Origin: Sphaerulina vaccinii
Taxonomy: Eukaryota > Ascomycota > Dothideomycetes > Mycosphaerellales > Mycosphaerellaceae
DNA: 64,000 nucleotides
NCBI GenBank assembly: GCA_022570795.1
Contig: JAKUDP010000008.1
Coordinates: 1,674,001 to 1,738,000, forward strand
Direction: 5' to 3'
The position numbers were made by a program, and so were the translations under genes. The notes under the pieces were generated by a model, which saw nothing but the letters and a program-made list of their open reading frames with translations, did no database searches and was not told the DNA's origin. Shown piece by piece: positions 1 through 10,828 of the stretch (the stretch's first letter is position 1; the number at the start of each line of letters is the position of its first letter).

Positions 1-293
1 TGCAGGAGGCTGGAGAGGGTTGGAGTCTGCAGAGCATTCCATCTTCGTAGACTGTGCCTCTCCGTACTCTCCGTAGCCAGTCCACGGCATGCATGTTCTC
101 CTGTTTGACAGACGGACTTCCCAATTGTGCATTTGGACCTGTATCGTCCATTGAGCTCATTGAGCTGAGACGCACTAGTATCCTCCAAGCTTTCCGCAGA
201 AGTAAGAGTGAATATCTGCTGGCGACTTCCATCTTGTTGTTGAAGCTCTAGCTCAGCGAGTCCATCTTCCGCAAGCAAGTCTGGCATGATCAT
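1..293 (-). CDS. Unknown ORF running off the left edge of the window
   Basis: A reading frame on the minus strand is open from an in-frame stop at 312-314 to base 1, with its first ATG at 293 and a second at 287. The 97 codons seen start MIMPDLLAEDGLAELELQQQ and are polar, rich in Glu, Gln, Ser and Thr, with no hydrophobic segment or domain that I recognise. Codon use and composition look more like a coding exon than the competing frames, but the frame is not proven. It could be the N-terminus of a gene continuing leftwards, or an internal exon. It runs in the same direction as the Mpv17-like gene, whose stop is about 260 bp away. Confidence 0.35.
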   Translation of the reverse strand, partial: MIMPDLLAEDGLAELELQQQDGSRQQIFTLTSAESLEDTSASQLNELNGRYRSKCTIGKSVCQTGEHACRGLATESTERHSLRRWNALQTPTLSSLL

Positions 294-551
294 TTTGAGC
301 TTTCTGGCCCTTCAGTGCATGCGATGTGCCAATAGTTCTAGGGTGCGTTGTCTGTCCGAGAAGCGTTATCGTCCTGCGCCCTCGTTCAGTTCATGAAGAG
401 CAGCTCTCGTCAATCGACTCCTGATCAGAAGCACCGTTGGTTCACCAGTCCTGTGCTAGAGTCTCTGGCCGATTGGGAGCTCTTCCGTAGCTCTTCTTAG
501 GATGAGTCTGAGCTTCTTGCTCCTGGTATAGACCTTGCCTTCTCCTCTCCC

Positions 552-1331
552 TCATGACTTCTGCGCCATCTTCTTCTGCTTCCCACTCTTCTCTTCCTTC
601 CTCCCACTCAGCAACTCCTTCGCCATCAACTCCGCCTCAGCAGCCCGATTCAACCAAGACAAATAAGTCTGCCACCCAATAGCAACAACGCCCGCAAAAA
701 CATTCCGATTCTGCGGCGGCACAAACGTGAAATTCAGTGCTGTAACAAAAGGCCACAATTTCCAGCTGTTCACCCAAGAAACAGGCACAGTCTTCCACAC
801 CCTCTCCTTCGTCTCCTTCCACGTCCCTCCAGCAAGTAAAGTCTGCATCCCAAAGAAATACGTATTGAATATCGGGGTAAACAACGTCTGACTGACTACA
901 ATCTTCACCACCAGCCCTTTCCAATGCTTATCATAATTGAAATTCCTCCCCAGCCATAAAAACCATTTATACGAAGGTATTGAAGAAACGCCTCCGATGA
1001 TCATAGCTCTCAACCCTCTGATCGGCTCATATCTTCCTTCCGTGAAACTTGAAGTCTGAACGAATTGTGCTGATAAGTCGCCGAGGAAGTAGATTATCAA
1101 ACTACTTTCGAGCTGTACGGTAAGAGGTGAACGAGCTTGCATAGAGCTGTATGCGCGGAAAGGGATCTTGATCGGTTCGAGCCATGCGTGGTATGAGCCA
1201 GAGCTTGGTGGTGGCGGAGTATTCGTTTTCGTCTTCCTAGATTCGTTTCGTTGCTGTCTGTTCAGGTTCCGCTGGACGTTCTGGTGAAGGCGTCGGAGAG
1301 TCGCCCGCCCAGCGAAGAAGGCGAAGGTCAT
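552..1331 (-). CDS. Mpv17/PMP22 family integral membrane protein
   Basis: Single-exon protein of 259 aa. ATG at 1331 (MTFAFFAGRATL) is the first true ATG; the open frame upstream offers only a GTG. The Mpv17/PMP22 family (human Mpv17 and PXMP2, yeast Sym1) are small four-helix proteins of the mitochondrial inner or peroxisomal membrane, linked to metabolite flux or channel activity. Seen here are the family's N-terminal YSSMQARSPLTVQ segment, the GDLSAQ motif, the PSYKWFLWLG region and the C-terminal signature WPFVTALNFTFVPPQNR, followed by a final helix and a Lys-rich tail. The N-terminus is extended by about 60 basic residues, compatible with a mitochondrial targeting sequence. The family assignment is firm, but which organelle and which paralogue are not. 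Confidence 0.9.
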   Translation of the reverse strand: MTFAFFAGRATLRRLHQNVQRNLNRQQRNESRKTKTNTPPPPSSGSYHAWLEPIKIPFRAYSSMQARSPLTVQLESSLIIYFLGDLSAQFVQTSSFTEGRYEPIRGLRAMIIGGVSSIPSYKWFLWLGRNFNYDKHWKGLVVKIVVSQTLFTPIFNTYFFGMQTLLAGGTWKETKERVWKTVPVSWVNSWKLWPFVTALNFTFVPPQNRNVFAGVVAIGWQTYLSWLNRAAEAELMAKELLSGRKEEKSGKQKKMAQKS

Positions 1332-2064
1332 CTTGCTGGTTTGACAGCCACGCACATTAACGACCTGGTAACGACGGTGTGTTTGTGAGTGTGCATGCTG
1401 AGCAGCATTGTGGGTTTAGCTGGTGAGCGAGGTCGCAAGATTTGACGCCATTTCGATCTACTGAGAAGACGCGTTCCGGTACCTTGCCTTCGGTAGATCT
1501 TGAGCTTCGTAGGGCTGAATGTATTGATCATTCCGCATTTCTGTTCAGTATCAGCGACAGCATGATCCAAACATGATTCTCTTGACAATGCCGGGAAGCT
1601 GGTGGTCAGTACTGTGCATGAGAATGAATATGTTCCTGCGCAAGCAAGAATAAATACTGTGAGAAGAGTGCAACGAGGCTGCAGCGAGCTATGGATGAGC
1701 AGATTGCGCCCCGTGGAAGGCAGCGAACTCGAGGGCAGCGAACAGTCACAACGATGGTATGAGCGAGCACGATGAGAATGAGAGTGGGAGCAGTAGTGAG
1801 GTTTGAATCAGTTTGCAATTGTTTGCATCATTGTCATTATGATACATAAGGCCATCTTGCCCGCCATCGATGCCCGTGGTATCTTGGGCTAGAACTCCTG
1901 TCGTCTCAGCCCGTAGTCATCTGAGTACCCCATAACGCCATATGCAAATATCAAGTAGTTGAGTGCCTGCTATCCATCACACCTGGGACTGTTGGTGTAG
2001 GATGTCGGAAAGGCTACTCGTGTGAAGTGTCGTGTCGTAGATAGTATGTCGAAGAGAAGAGCAT
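1332..2064. other. Intergenic region, no gene recognised
   Basis: Short frames on the minus strand (1328-1588, 1606-1818) have low-complexity, arginine- and serine-rich translations and no family resemblance. The right part must hold the histone H3 3' untranslated region. Nothing else can be supported. Confidence 0.4.
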
Positions 2065-2716
<652 letters not shown>

Positions 2717-3164
2717 TGTGTGTGATGGTTGATGGAATTGGTTGTGTTGGATGGATGCTTGACTTGGTGTTGATGAGATAAGTCGCTGGGTGTGTGTGGA
2801 AGAACAAGTGTAAGTTGTGGGGGAAGTAAAGGTTTATGACTGAGAAAGGCTGCCTGCGAGAATCAACAAAAGTGAGTGCTGGAAAGCAGCACTCGTAACG
2901 AGCAGTTTCCAGGTTTGGATCCTGGCTCCTGATTGGCCGAAATGGATTGATCTTTCTTGTGTTGTGGTGCACGTGCCAGAACGCGCTTGCTGTGCCGGCT
3001 GTGTGATTGATTCGCGGCAACACGCGAAGCCGTACAAGTACTCTCACTTCCCCCACCAACTTTAGACTCTTCATCCACACTCCACACCCAGCGACTTCAA
3101 CCAACAAGCACATCAGCTTCATCAATATCATCTTCAACAAACAACCCAAACGACCTTCATCAAC
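2717..3164. promoter_or_regulatory. Shared divergent promoter of histones H3 and H4
   Basis: This 448-bp gap between the two histone start codons must carry both promoters and 5' leaders. An ATTGG (CCAAT on the other strand) occurs near 2931, and pyrimidine-rich leader sequence with repeated CATCA/CTTCA lies just before the H4 ATG. A T-arm-like sequence (5-bp stem CCAGG/CCTGG around TTTGGAT, 2909-2925) sits in the middle and may be a relic of a tRNA gene. No S-phase element was identified with certainty. Confidence 0.7.
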
Positions 3165-3595
<431 letters not shown>

Positions 3596-4412
3596 GCGAT
3601 TGGTCTTTTGGTTCTCAGATATGCATGGTTTTTACGACACTCAGATATCCATCAGCAAGATGCTGCGGCGAAGACGGCCGGCGATGGATGGCGCGATACG
3701 GATGGGTTTGACAGCAAGCAACATTTCAGCTTAGCTTTGGGCGCTGTATCATAATGAACAGGCGGCGTTCTATGGATAGCAGCAGCAGCCTCGAATGACA
3801 ATGATACCAACACTTCAAACATGCTCAATCTTCTCATGTTCTCATCTTCGGTCTGCTCTTCCTTCTCTCGTGGTCTGCCTCGACTTTCTGCTGCTTTGTT
3901 TACAGTCGCGTGTCGCGGTGGTAGGTGCTCTTGCAGTAGCTTGATCTTCGGCCTCGCAGAAGTGACGTCCGAACAAGGCCGACCCACTCTACACATTCCA
4001 CCCTCAGGTTCAAGTATGTAGCACGAGGATACTCTACGATCACGCACACTACATCTGTATACATATGGACCCTGTATCTGATATGTCCGCAGCGTGCACG
4101 CCAGCTGTATCTCAAGCAGGGCAAAGCAAGATCCTCAGCCTCTCCGCTTGCTTCGTCCAGCAGCAGCGACACTTCAGATTTTTCATCATCGCAACTCCTC
4201 TACGCAATCATCCGAATAATGCTGCATGTCCAAGGCAGGACAGATGCACTTCTTGATGCTCATGGAGAAAGTTCTACCGTTCGACCCATGACATGCAGTT
4301 ACTCCGAGGTCGCCGTCGGTTGCATGGCTTCCAGACTTGAACGAAAGGCGCCTTGTTGACCTTAGGATACTGACTCCTTCTTGTCCCATACTCACACTCT
4401 ACCATTCCAACC
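3596..4412. other. Intergenic region between H4 and the dehalogenase gene
   Basis: Holds the H4 3' region and the promoter of the downstream gene. Overlapping short frames on both strands (3652-4047 minus, 3821-4021 plus, 3900-4172 minus) give Ser/Arg-rich translations with no family match, and I do not call them. Confidence 0.4.
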
Positions 4413-5460
4413 ATGGAATTTCCAGATCCTCAACCCAAGGCGCTCTTCTTCGATGTCTTCGGAACATGCGTCGATTGGCGCAAGACAGTGACTCTGGCAC
4501 TTGTAAGTGCTTGCGATCAAGCATTGAACAGAGCATCATCATCCATTGCTTCGCGGATCAGGATGAAGACGGGTCAATATGTAAGTTTCTCTGCCAAAGC
4601 TCTAGCACCGAGCCAACCGCTGACCAGCACGTCACTATCCAGACACGAGATGATTGGGGAGCGATGGCTCAAGAATGGCGCAACTCATACCTCATGTTCA
4701 CTCGATCGATAGCCAGCGATCCAACCATACCTTACAAGACCGTCGATCAGCATCATCTTGACTCACTGCGCGAGATTTTGACGGAGCACGAACTCATCTT
4801 CCCAAGGCAAGGAAACGTACCAGCCGAACTTGTCCACGACGGATCTCTGTTTAATGAACACGACCTTGTTGCATTGAGTCTGGTCTGGCACGAGCTGGAG
4901 CCATGGTGAGTTCTCTTGGGCACAACCCACCCCAAGACATACGATGAGACATAACGGGATGTCCATGGCTTGTGTCCTAACGAATCGCAGGGGTGATACT
5001 GTCCAAGGACTACAGATGCTCAACAAGAAGTACTCGACCATCACGCTGAGCAATGGTAATCTCTCGCTTCTGCAAGATATGGTCAAGAATGGTGGCATGC
5101 CGTTCACGCACATCTACTCGGCCGAGATGTTCCAATCATACAAGCCAAACTCGAAAGTCTACCTGTGAGTACTGCAAGACCATGAACCATGCAAGCCTAC
5201 CGTACAGGCGTGTGCTGACAGGGATTAGTGGTGCTGCGGAGAAGATGGGGCTACAGCCGGCCGAATGCATGATGGTGGCTGCTCACCTTGACGACTTGAA
5301 ATACGCCAAGCAGAACGGCTTCCGCACGCTTTACGTGGAGCGACTTCATGAGGAGAGGCACTCGGAACTGCATGCGGAGAACATTCCCGATGTAACCGTC
5401 GGTGTTCAGGAGGATGGGTTCGTCGAGGCTGCCAGGAAGCTGGGTATCGAGATATCGTGA
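4413..5460 (+). CDS. Haloacid dehalogenase type II-like HAD hydrolase, four exons
   Basis: HAD-superfamily hydrolase, 278 aa from exons 4413-4580, 4643-4905, 4991-5164 and 5229-5460. It resembles 2-haloacid dehalogenases (L-2-haloacid to 2-hydroxyacid plus halide). Fungal members often have unknown substrates. Motif I is FFDVFGTCVDWR with the nucleophile Asp near residue 14. Motif II is the Ser of ITLSNGN, motif III the Lys of YKPNSKVY, and motif IV is VAAHLDDLKYAKQNG. The helical cap contains AQEWRNSY. The last acceptor must be ttag at 5225-5228: the earlier cag gives a stop at once. A GTAAGT at 4503 inside exon 1 could be an alternative donor, but reading through it keeps the frame. Cytosolic location is inferred from the lack of a signal. 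Confidence 0.88.
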
Positions 5461-6614
5461 GGGTATCAGTGGTGTCAGTGGATGAGACAGTGATGTTAGA
5501 ACTAGTGGCATCAGATATCATGCAGCGGTAGATCAACTGTGATAATTGCACTTGTCTCCGTATCTACTCTGCTTTCCATGCATCGTTGTCAATCGTGGAC
5601 TATTCGGAACCTATCGTCGTCTGTTTGGAGTTGTGATCCAGTTGAGCCAGAAGATGTCGTACATCTCATCATGTAGCATGGTCACATTCTCAAATAAGGA
5701 ACATTTACGAAATATCGTTAATTCGGACTTTCTCGAATATCTCATGCTGTACTCGAGCAATCGTCACGAAAGTCTGCAAACATACTCAAAACATACTCCA
5801 AAGCTCAAATCAGCAATATGAGGTATGCAAGCTCTCAGATGCATGTCGTCGCCGTGTCCCATATGTTTCGGGCAACCCTAAGGAAGAGGAAGAGCAAGTC
5901 TCCCCACTTCGATCCAATGACAAGTCATTCGAACACACCACACGAATGAACACAACACGAGATCGCCAGACCAGACACGAGCCCAGCATGAAATGAGCAA
6001 GCGATGAAGAGAGGAGCTCTGCGCGAGTGTCTTTGCAAAGCCCGAGCTACTACAATAGACTCGATACGAGAAGAGCAGCGACACGTCGTGCGAATACCAA
6101 GTACAAGGATGCCATTCCACCATGTGCATGAAACCCACATCGTGTACAGCCCATTGACAGCAGGTGTTGCTATACCGAAGCGATAGCCCTCATCTGGACG
6201 CGTAGAGGATGCGCCGAAGACGCACGCCGAAGCCGGACAGCCACTGGTGATAGAGCTTTAACTCCTTCATGACGATGCCGATCGCACACTTTATGCTTTT
6301 CAGATACATCAGGTACAGCAGCAAGCGCGCCGAAGAGAACGCCATGGAGGCAACGGTAGGTCAAGAGGTCTGCCCCCGTATACCCTGCAAGGTCCATACC
6401 TCCTTCACTCCTTACAGAATCGAAGCGGGCTGCCGTGAGCGCAGTGGTATGAACGGGTCTTGGCCTTAAGCCCGACAACATTCATACTGACCGCCGACCG
6501 AAGCTGCTACTCACTACATAAGTGGAGGAGCACCTTTCGTAGCAGCAGAACCTGACAAAGCATCAACAACACGAAACACTCTCCAGCTAGAGTGCCCGGT
6601 ATCTACTCCCATCA
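5461..6614. other. Intergenic region, no gene recognised
   Basis: About 1.15 kb. Candidate frames at 5546-5821 (+), 5878-6140 (-) and 6170-6481 (-) overlap one another and have no recognisable protein features. The right 100 bp lead into the MFS transporter start. Confidence 0.4.
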
Positions 6615-8297
6615 ATGTCAAGAGCTTCAAGCACGAACAGCAAGGATGAGGCGAAAGACCTCGACGAATCTCCTCTCTCGATGAATGACACGACTCTGCC
6701 GCAACCCAAGAGCACCGCGTCTGGTGCCGTACCTGAGTTACCCTTCGCCATGGATGAAAAGCAACGAGATGACCCAGCCGAGACCACAACAAATGACAAG
6801 TCGAACATGGAGCAATTGGGTCCAGTATCGAAAGAAGACTATTCTGTCTTCACAGTCGGCCAGAAACGAGCCATCATCCTGGCAGGATCGTTTGCGGGCT
6901 GGTTCAGTCCAATGACTGGCTCTATCTACTTTCCTGCGCTGACAGAGATCGCCAACGATCTCAACGTCTCGAACTCGCAGATCAACATCACCGTCACGAC
7001 ATACCTGATTATCCAAGGACTTGCGCCGATGATGATTGCTGGCTTCTCCGACAAAGCTGGAAGAAGACCTGCCTACATACTATGCTTCACGATATACATC
7101 ATTGCGAATCTAGCGCTGTCTCTCCAGAACAGCTATGTTGCGCTCCTCATTCTGCGCATGCTCCAGTCCGCAGGTAGTAGTGGCACCATTGCGTTGGCCC
7201 AAGGTCTCGTGGGCGACTGCATTGTCTCGGCGGAACGTGGACAGTACGTGGCATGGGCATCGTTGGGCAGTATACTCGGCCCTACACTGTCACCCATCAT
7301 TGGAGGACTTCTCAGTCAGTATCTGGACTGGCACTGGATATTCTGGTTCCTGCTCATCCTTTCGAGCGCATGCTTCATTCCACTGTTCTTGTTCCTGCCG
7401 GAGACATGTCGCAAAATCGTGGGCGATGGATCTGTGCCACCGCCGTGGTCGAGCTGGAATCTCAGCGACAGCATACGCTTCAAACACCGAGCGAAGAAGG
7501 GCATAGAAGTGGACGAGAAGAAGCTCGCTGAGCTACGCAAGAACTACAAGATCACGTTTCCGAATCCCATCTCGACATTGGTAGTGCTGACTGACCTTGA
7601 AACTGCGCTGATACTCCTCGCTACTGGGCTGGCCATGTCTTGCTATTACGCTCTCTCAACCGGCATTTCCGACAGCTTCTCCAATCTTTATGGCTTCGAC
7701 GAGCTGCACGTCTCCTTCATGTTCCTGCCAGTCGGTGGAGGAAGCGTTATTGCCGCCTTCACGACTGGCGCCTTGGTTGATTGGAACTATCGAAGACATG
7801 CCAAAAGGCTCAACTTCCCTGTTGTCAAGAACCGACAGACTGATCTGACAGACTTTCCCATCGAACTCGCACGCATACAGATTGGCCTTCCTATGCTCAT
7901 CGGCGGCGCACTAGCTGTCATTGGATATGGCTGGATGCTGAACCACAAGATTTCACTAGCTGGACCGATCATTATGCTCTTCCTGCTCGGATACTGCCTG
8001 GTAGCAGGATTTCAGGTATTGAATGTGCTGATGCTAGACATATATCCTGGTCAACCTGCTGTGGCAACAGCTGCGAACAATGTTTTCCGCTGTCTGCTGG
8101 GCGCTGCCGCAAGTGCTGCCATTACGCCCATGAGCAATGCTATTGGGAATGGCTGGGCTTATACGATACTGGCAGCGCTGTTCCTGCTGTCATGCCTAGG
8201 ACCTCTGGCGAGTGTACGGTATGGCATGAAGTGGAGGCGTGCGAAGAAGGAGAAAGCAGCAAGGCGACAGCGAGAAAAGGAAAACAGGACTGCTTGA
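6615..8297 (+). CDS. MFS transporter, DHA1 drug:H+ antiporter type
   Basis: Intronless 560-aa major facilitator. About 100 polar N-terminal residues, rich in Glu, Asp and Ser and cytoplasmic in this family, precede the first helix (ILAGSFAGWFSPMTGSIYFP). The TM1 sequence with SIYFPAL, loop motif GFSDKAGRRPAY (motif A, between TM2 and TM3) and the motif C region LGSILGPTLSPIIGGLLSQY in TM5 place it in the 12-helix DHA1 antiporters (Qdr/Aqr1/Flr-like), which export organic acids, polyamines, drugs or metabolites. A central loop of about 70 residues and a strongly basic C-terminal tail (KWRRAKKEKAARRQREKE) are cytoplasmic. Substrate cannot be read from the sequence. The next identified gene is the acetyltransferase 1.7 kb downstream, with no sign of a cluster. 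Confidence 0.92.
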   Translation: MSRASSTNSKDEAKDLDESPLSMNDTTLPQPKSTASGAVPELPFAMDEKQRDDPAETTTNDKSNMEQLGPVSKEDYSVFTVGQKRAIILAGSFAGWFSPMTGSIYFPALTEIANDLNVSNSQINITVTTYLIIQGLAPMMIAGFSDKAGRRPAYILCFTIYIIANLALSLQNSYVALLILRMLQSAGSSGTIALAQGLVGDCIVSAERGQYVAWASLGSILGPTLSPIIGGLLSQYLDWHWIFWFLLILSSACFIPLFLFLPETCRKIVGDGSVPPPWSSWNLSDSIRFKHRAKKGIEVDEKKLAELRKNYKITFPNPISTLVVLTDLETALILLATGLAMSCYYALSTGISDSFSNLYGFDELHVSFMFLPVGGGSVIAAFTTGALVDWNYRRHAKRLNFPVVKNRQTDLTDFPIELARIQIGLPMLIGGALAVIGYGWMLNHKISLAGPIIMLFLLGYCLVAGFQVLNVLMLDIYPGQPAVATAANNVFRCLLGAAASAAITPMSNAIGNGWAYTILAALFLLSCLGPLASVRYGMKWRRAKKEKAARRQREKENRTA

Positions 8298-8809
8298 AGA
8301 CGATAATAATATCATGAAGCTTGAGCTAAAATATTGATTCTCTATCACGCTCTCACACATCAAGGATCTTGCACCACGACTTCATTGACGAGGACTCGGC
8401 CACTCCACTGACTCAAGGCAGACAACCAATGAGCAAGGTCAATTGGCAGCACCTAAAGCCAGGGAGCCTCTTCACGCAACTGAAGTCTTTCGCAACAGCA
8501 TATTCCACCTGTCTACGGCGCCCCCTTCGCGCATCCTACTCGAATCAAGTTGTCGAAAGCGCAATCGCTTCTTCAAGGATGGCAGCGAAGAGCTTGAGAA
8601 GATCGACCTCCACGCAGCAAGTGTCACAGCGATGCTAATCCCTCCGCAGCTTTGGTCTCTGCTAAAGATTCGTATACGGTCCTCCGGCTTCTCGCGAAGG
8701 CAGTGGCAGGAGCACGGAACTGTCGACTTGCAGTATTATCTTCGGCACATCCAGCACGATCCGACCTAAAGGTGTGGTATTGAAAAATTGATAGATCCAT
8801 AACGACTAG
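8298..8809. other. Possible gene remnant downstream of the MFS gene
   Basis: A frame ending at 8769 (+) codes a charged, well-balanced stretch (for example LEKIDLHAASVTAMLIPP) and lacks an ATG. A second frame starting with ATG at 8369 overlaps it. One may be an exon or a decayed gene. I do not recognise a family. Confidence 0.25.
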
Positions 8810-9360
8810 TCATGAACACTCGTCGTTCAAGTCGCCGATCCTTGAGAGCTTCGACTTGTAAGAGAGTCCGTTCGAGTCCTCTTCAATCCAGTCAGCCACG
8901 TCTTTGACTTTGGCTTCTTGGCGCCTAAAGAAGGTTGAGCACGAAGGACCAGGAGCTGCCTCAATGGAGTCGTCGACATAGATGTGGCTTGTAGTGTGGT
9001 GACTGGTGTCAACAAGAGAGCAGTTGCGACCAGTGTCGATGCGGACATCACGTCCAATGTGTAGTCATCGTCGGCATGCAAGTGGACCATGCGATCTGGA
9101 TGAGGTCAACTTCATGCTTTTAAACAGTTGGCTTGGTGTGAGTACTTACGCTGAGTTGGTGCTCTGCAAATCGGAGTAGTACACGAGCATGTCGGCGGAG
9201 ACTCAGTAGGCGGAGCCATTGGCTGCGTCATGGAGTACGGTGATATCTGAGCCCTAGAGCGACGCATATTGGCGTAGATGGCGGAAGATGACCTTGATCT
9301 TGTTGCTGGAAGATGAAGTGTCGATCTTGATAGTTGGTAGAACCGGCCGATTGTCACAAT
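8810..9360 (-). pseudogene. Probable decayed BTB/POZ-domain gene
   Basis: The minus strand between about 9280 and 9150 reads GSDITVLHDAANGSAY, a stop, then VSADMLVYYSDLQ. This pattern recalls the start of a fungal BTB/POZ domain (SDITV... then a Y-x-VSxDML-YYS strand and helix). Another stop lies just before the first block. A further open stretch down to a TGA at 8810-8812 (EAKVKDVADWIEEDSNGLSY) looks like the C-terminus. A donor gtaagt near 9146 and acceptor tcatccag near 9099 suggest an old intron. With at least two in-frame stops and shifting frames I read this as a pseudogene. The BTB call rests on resemblance only. Confidence 0.3.
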
Positions 9361-9970
9361 GAAAAAGCGAGTCTTGTCAATCGAATGCTTTTCATTGAAG
9401 GCGTCCTGCAGAGGGTCTTAAGCTCTTTCCACATGCCAGCCATGCGGCACGAAAATAGCTGTAACATGTCTTCAGATGAGTCTCATCTCGAGTAAGGTCC
9501 GAGCGTCGCAACGGTCGTCGTAAATTTAGTCGGTTATAGACAAGGACCAGCCCAGTTTCAAAGCTTCCACGTGAAAGGTCCGGACCTGTGTCCGCATACC
9601 ACCTGCAGCATTGCATACGTCTTTTGTGTGAAGTTTGCGACATGTTCGATGAGTATATGTTTGGCTCCAAGGCGGCATACCAGAAGAGGGCTCACCCGAT
9701 GTCGGCGGAACACGATCGTTCTGGATTTGAAAGCCGCTTCTGCAGACGCGGCATCTCTGGATTACGATATTCCGAGCACTGTGGCATGCCTTGAGACCAC
9801 GTTGTAAAGCAAAGTCGGCGTTGTCGTTGACTGTTGCTCGGTACCATCTTGGCAATACGAAACGTAGAAGAGAGACGACTTCGCACGTTTTTTCTTGAGA
9901 CTCTCCACTTCTGCAACGCCTGAGTCAAGTCCAGCCACCAATCTCTGAAACACACATTTGATCTAGCACA
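9361..9970. other. Intergenic region, no gene recognised
   Basis: Overlapping short frames on both strands (9526-9855, 9692-9955 minus; 9571-9807 plus) have no family features. The right end is the promoter and leader of the acetyltransferase. Confidence 0.35.
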
Positions 9971-10763
9971 ATGGCCAAGCAGGAGAAAGACGAGTCTCAG
10001 CTAGCGCTCGCCAGACAGCTGAACCATGTGCCATGGTGCGAGCAGTATGAGCGCATGATATCGGGAATGCTGTAAGACCGCCTATTCGTTACTGTACAGT
10101 GGCTGAAACTGACACGTTGAAGCTATGATTCTTTCGTACCAGATCTTGCAAAAGCTCGACATAAAGTCCGCAAGTTTTGCCAGCAATACAACAGCTCGTT
10201 CCCTTCTGGTGACGACGACTCGCCTGAAACTCTTGCTGCAAACCGCTATGCAGGTCTGAAGACAGTGCTCGGCCGAGTAGGAACTGGAGCGTACCTGGAG
10301 CCTCCCTTCTATCTCGACTATGGCTGTAACACAATCATCGGAGATCGTTTCTACGCCGGATTCAACTTCACCATCCTCGACTGTGGCCTGGTGACAATCG
10401 GAGATCGAGGTAAGAAACAGCTCCGCGAAACGAAGTTGCAGTGCCATGGAGACCTGCTAACTCTAGACAGTCATGATTGGCCCGAATGTGTCCATCTTCG
10501 CTGCCACTCACGAAACAGAAGTGCAAAGCCGTAGAGACGATATCGAGTATGCAAAGCCAGTGAAGGTTGGCAGTGATTGCTGGATCGGCGGGCATGTCGT
10601 GATCCTGCCGGGAGTTGAGATCGGAGAAGGATGCACAATTGCAGCTTCTTCTGTGGTAAGCAAAAGCATTCCAGCATGGAGCGTGGCAATGGGCTCTCCA
10701 GCAAAGGTTGTGAAGAAGGTGACGCCTCTGGATCCCATCAAGTCGGCTACGCCAAACGTATGA
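9971..10763 (+). CDS. Maltose/galactoside O-acetyltransferase-like (NodL/LacA/Maa type), three exons
   Basis: Exons 9971-10071, 10123-10409 and 10471-10763 join to 681 nt, 226 aa. An N-terminal Maltose_ACT (Mac) segment (VPWCEQYERMISGMLYDSFVPDLAKARHK) is followed by a left-handed beta helix built of hexapeptide repeats (FYLDYGCNTIIGDRFYAGFNFTILDCGLVTIGDR and so on). The catalytic His of the family lies in IFAATHETE. A typical end, IPAWSVAMGSPAKVVKKV, closes the helix. The enzymes transfer acetyl from acetyl-CoA to a sugar hydroxyl. The natural acceptor in fungi is not known. Introns are small, and the join in exon 3 (G|TC-ATG) restores the repeat. No signal peptide is visible, so it is probably cytosolic. 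Confidence 0.92.
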
Positions 10764-10828
10764 GCCAGACAAGCATGAAGCGAAACTCAATTCACTTGCA
10801 GGAACTCAAAGTGCCTCAGTATACCTGC

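Noticed and set aside
4337..4909. 190-codon frame starting at 4337
   Set aside because: Its 3' part is exon 2 of the dehalogenase gene. The 5' part is out of frame with exon 1, whose HAD motif I is unmistakable.
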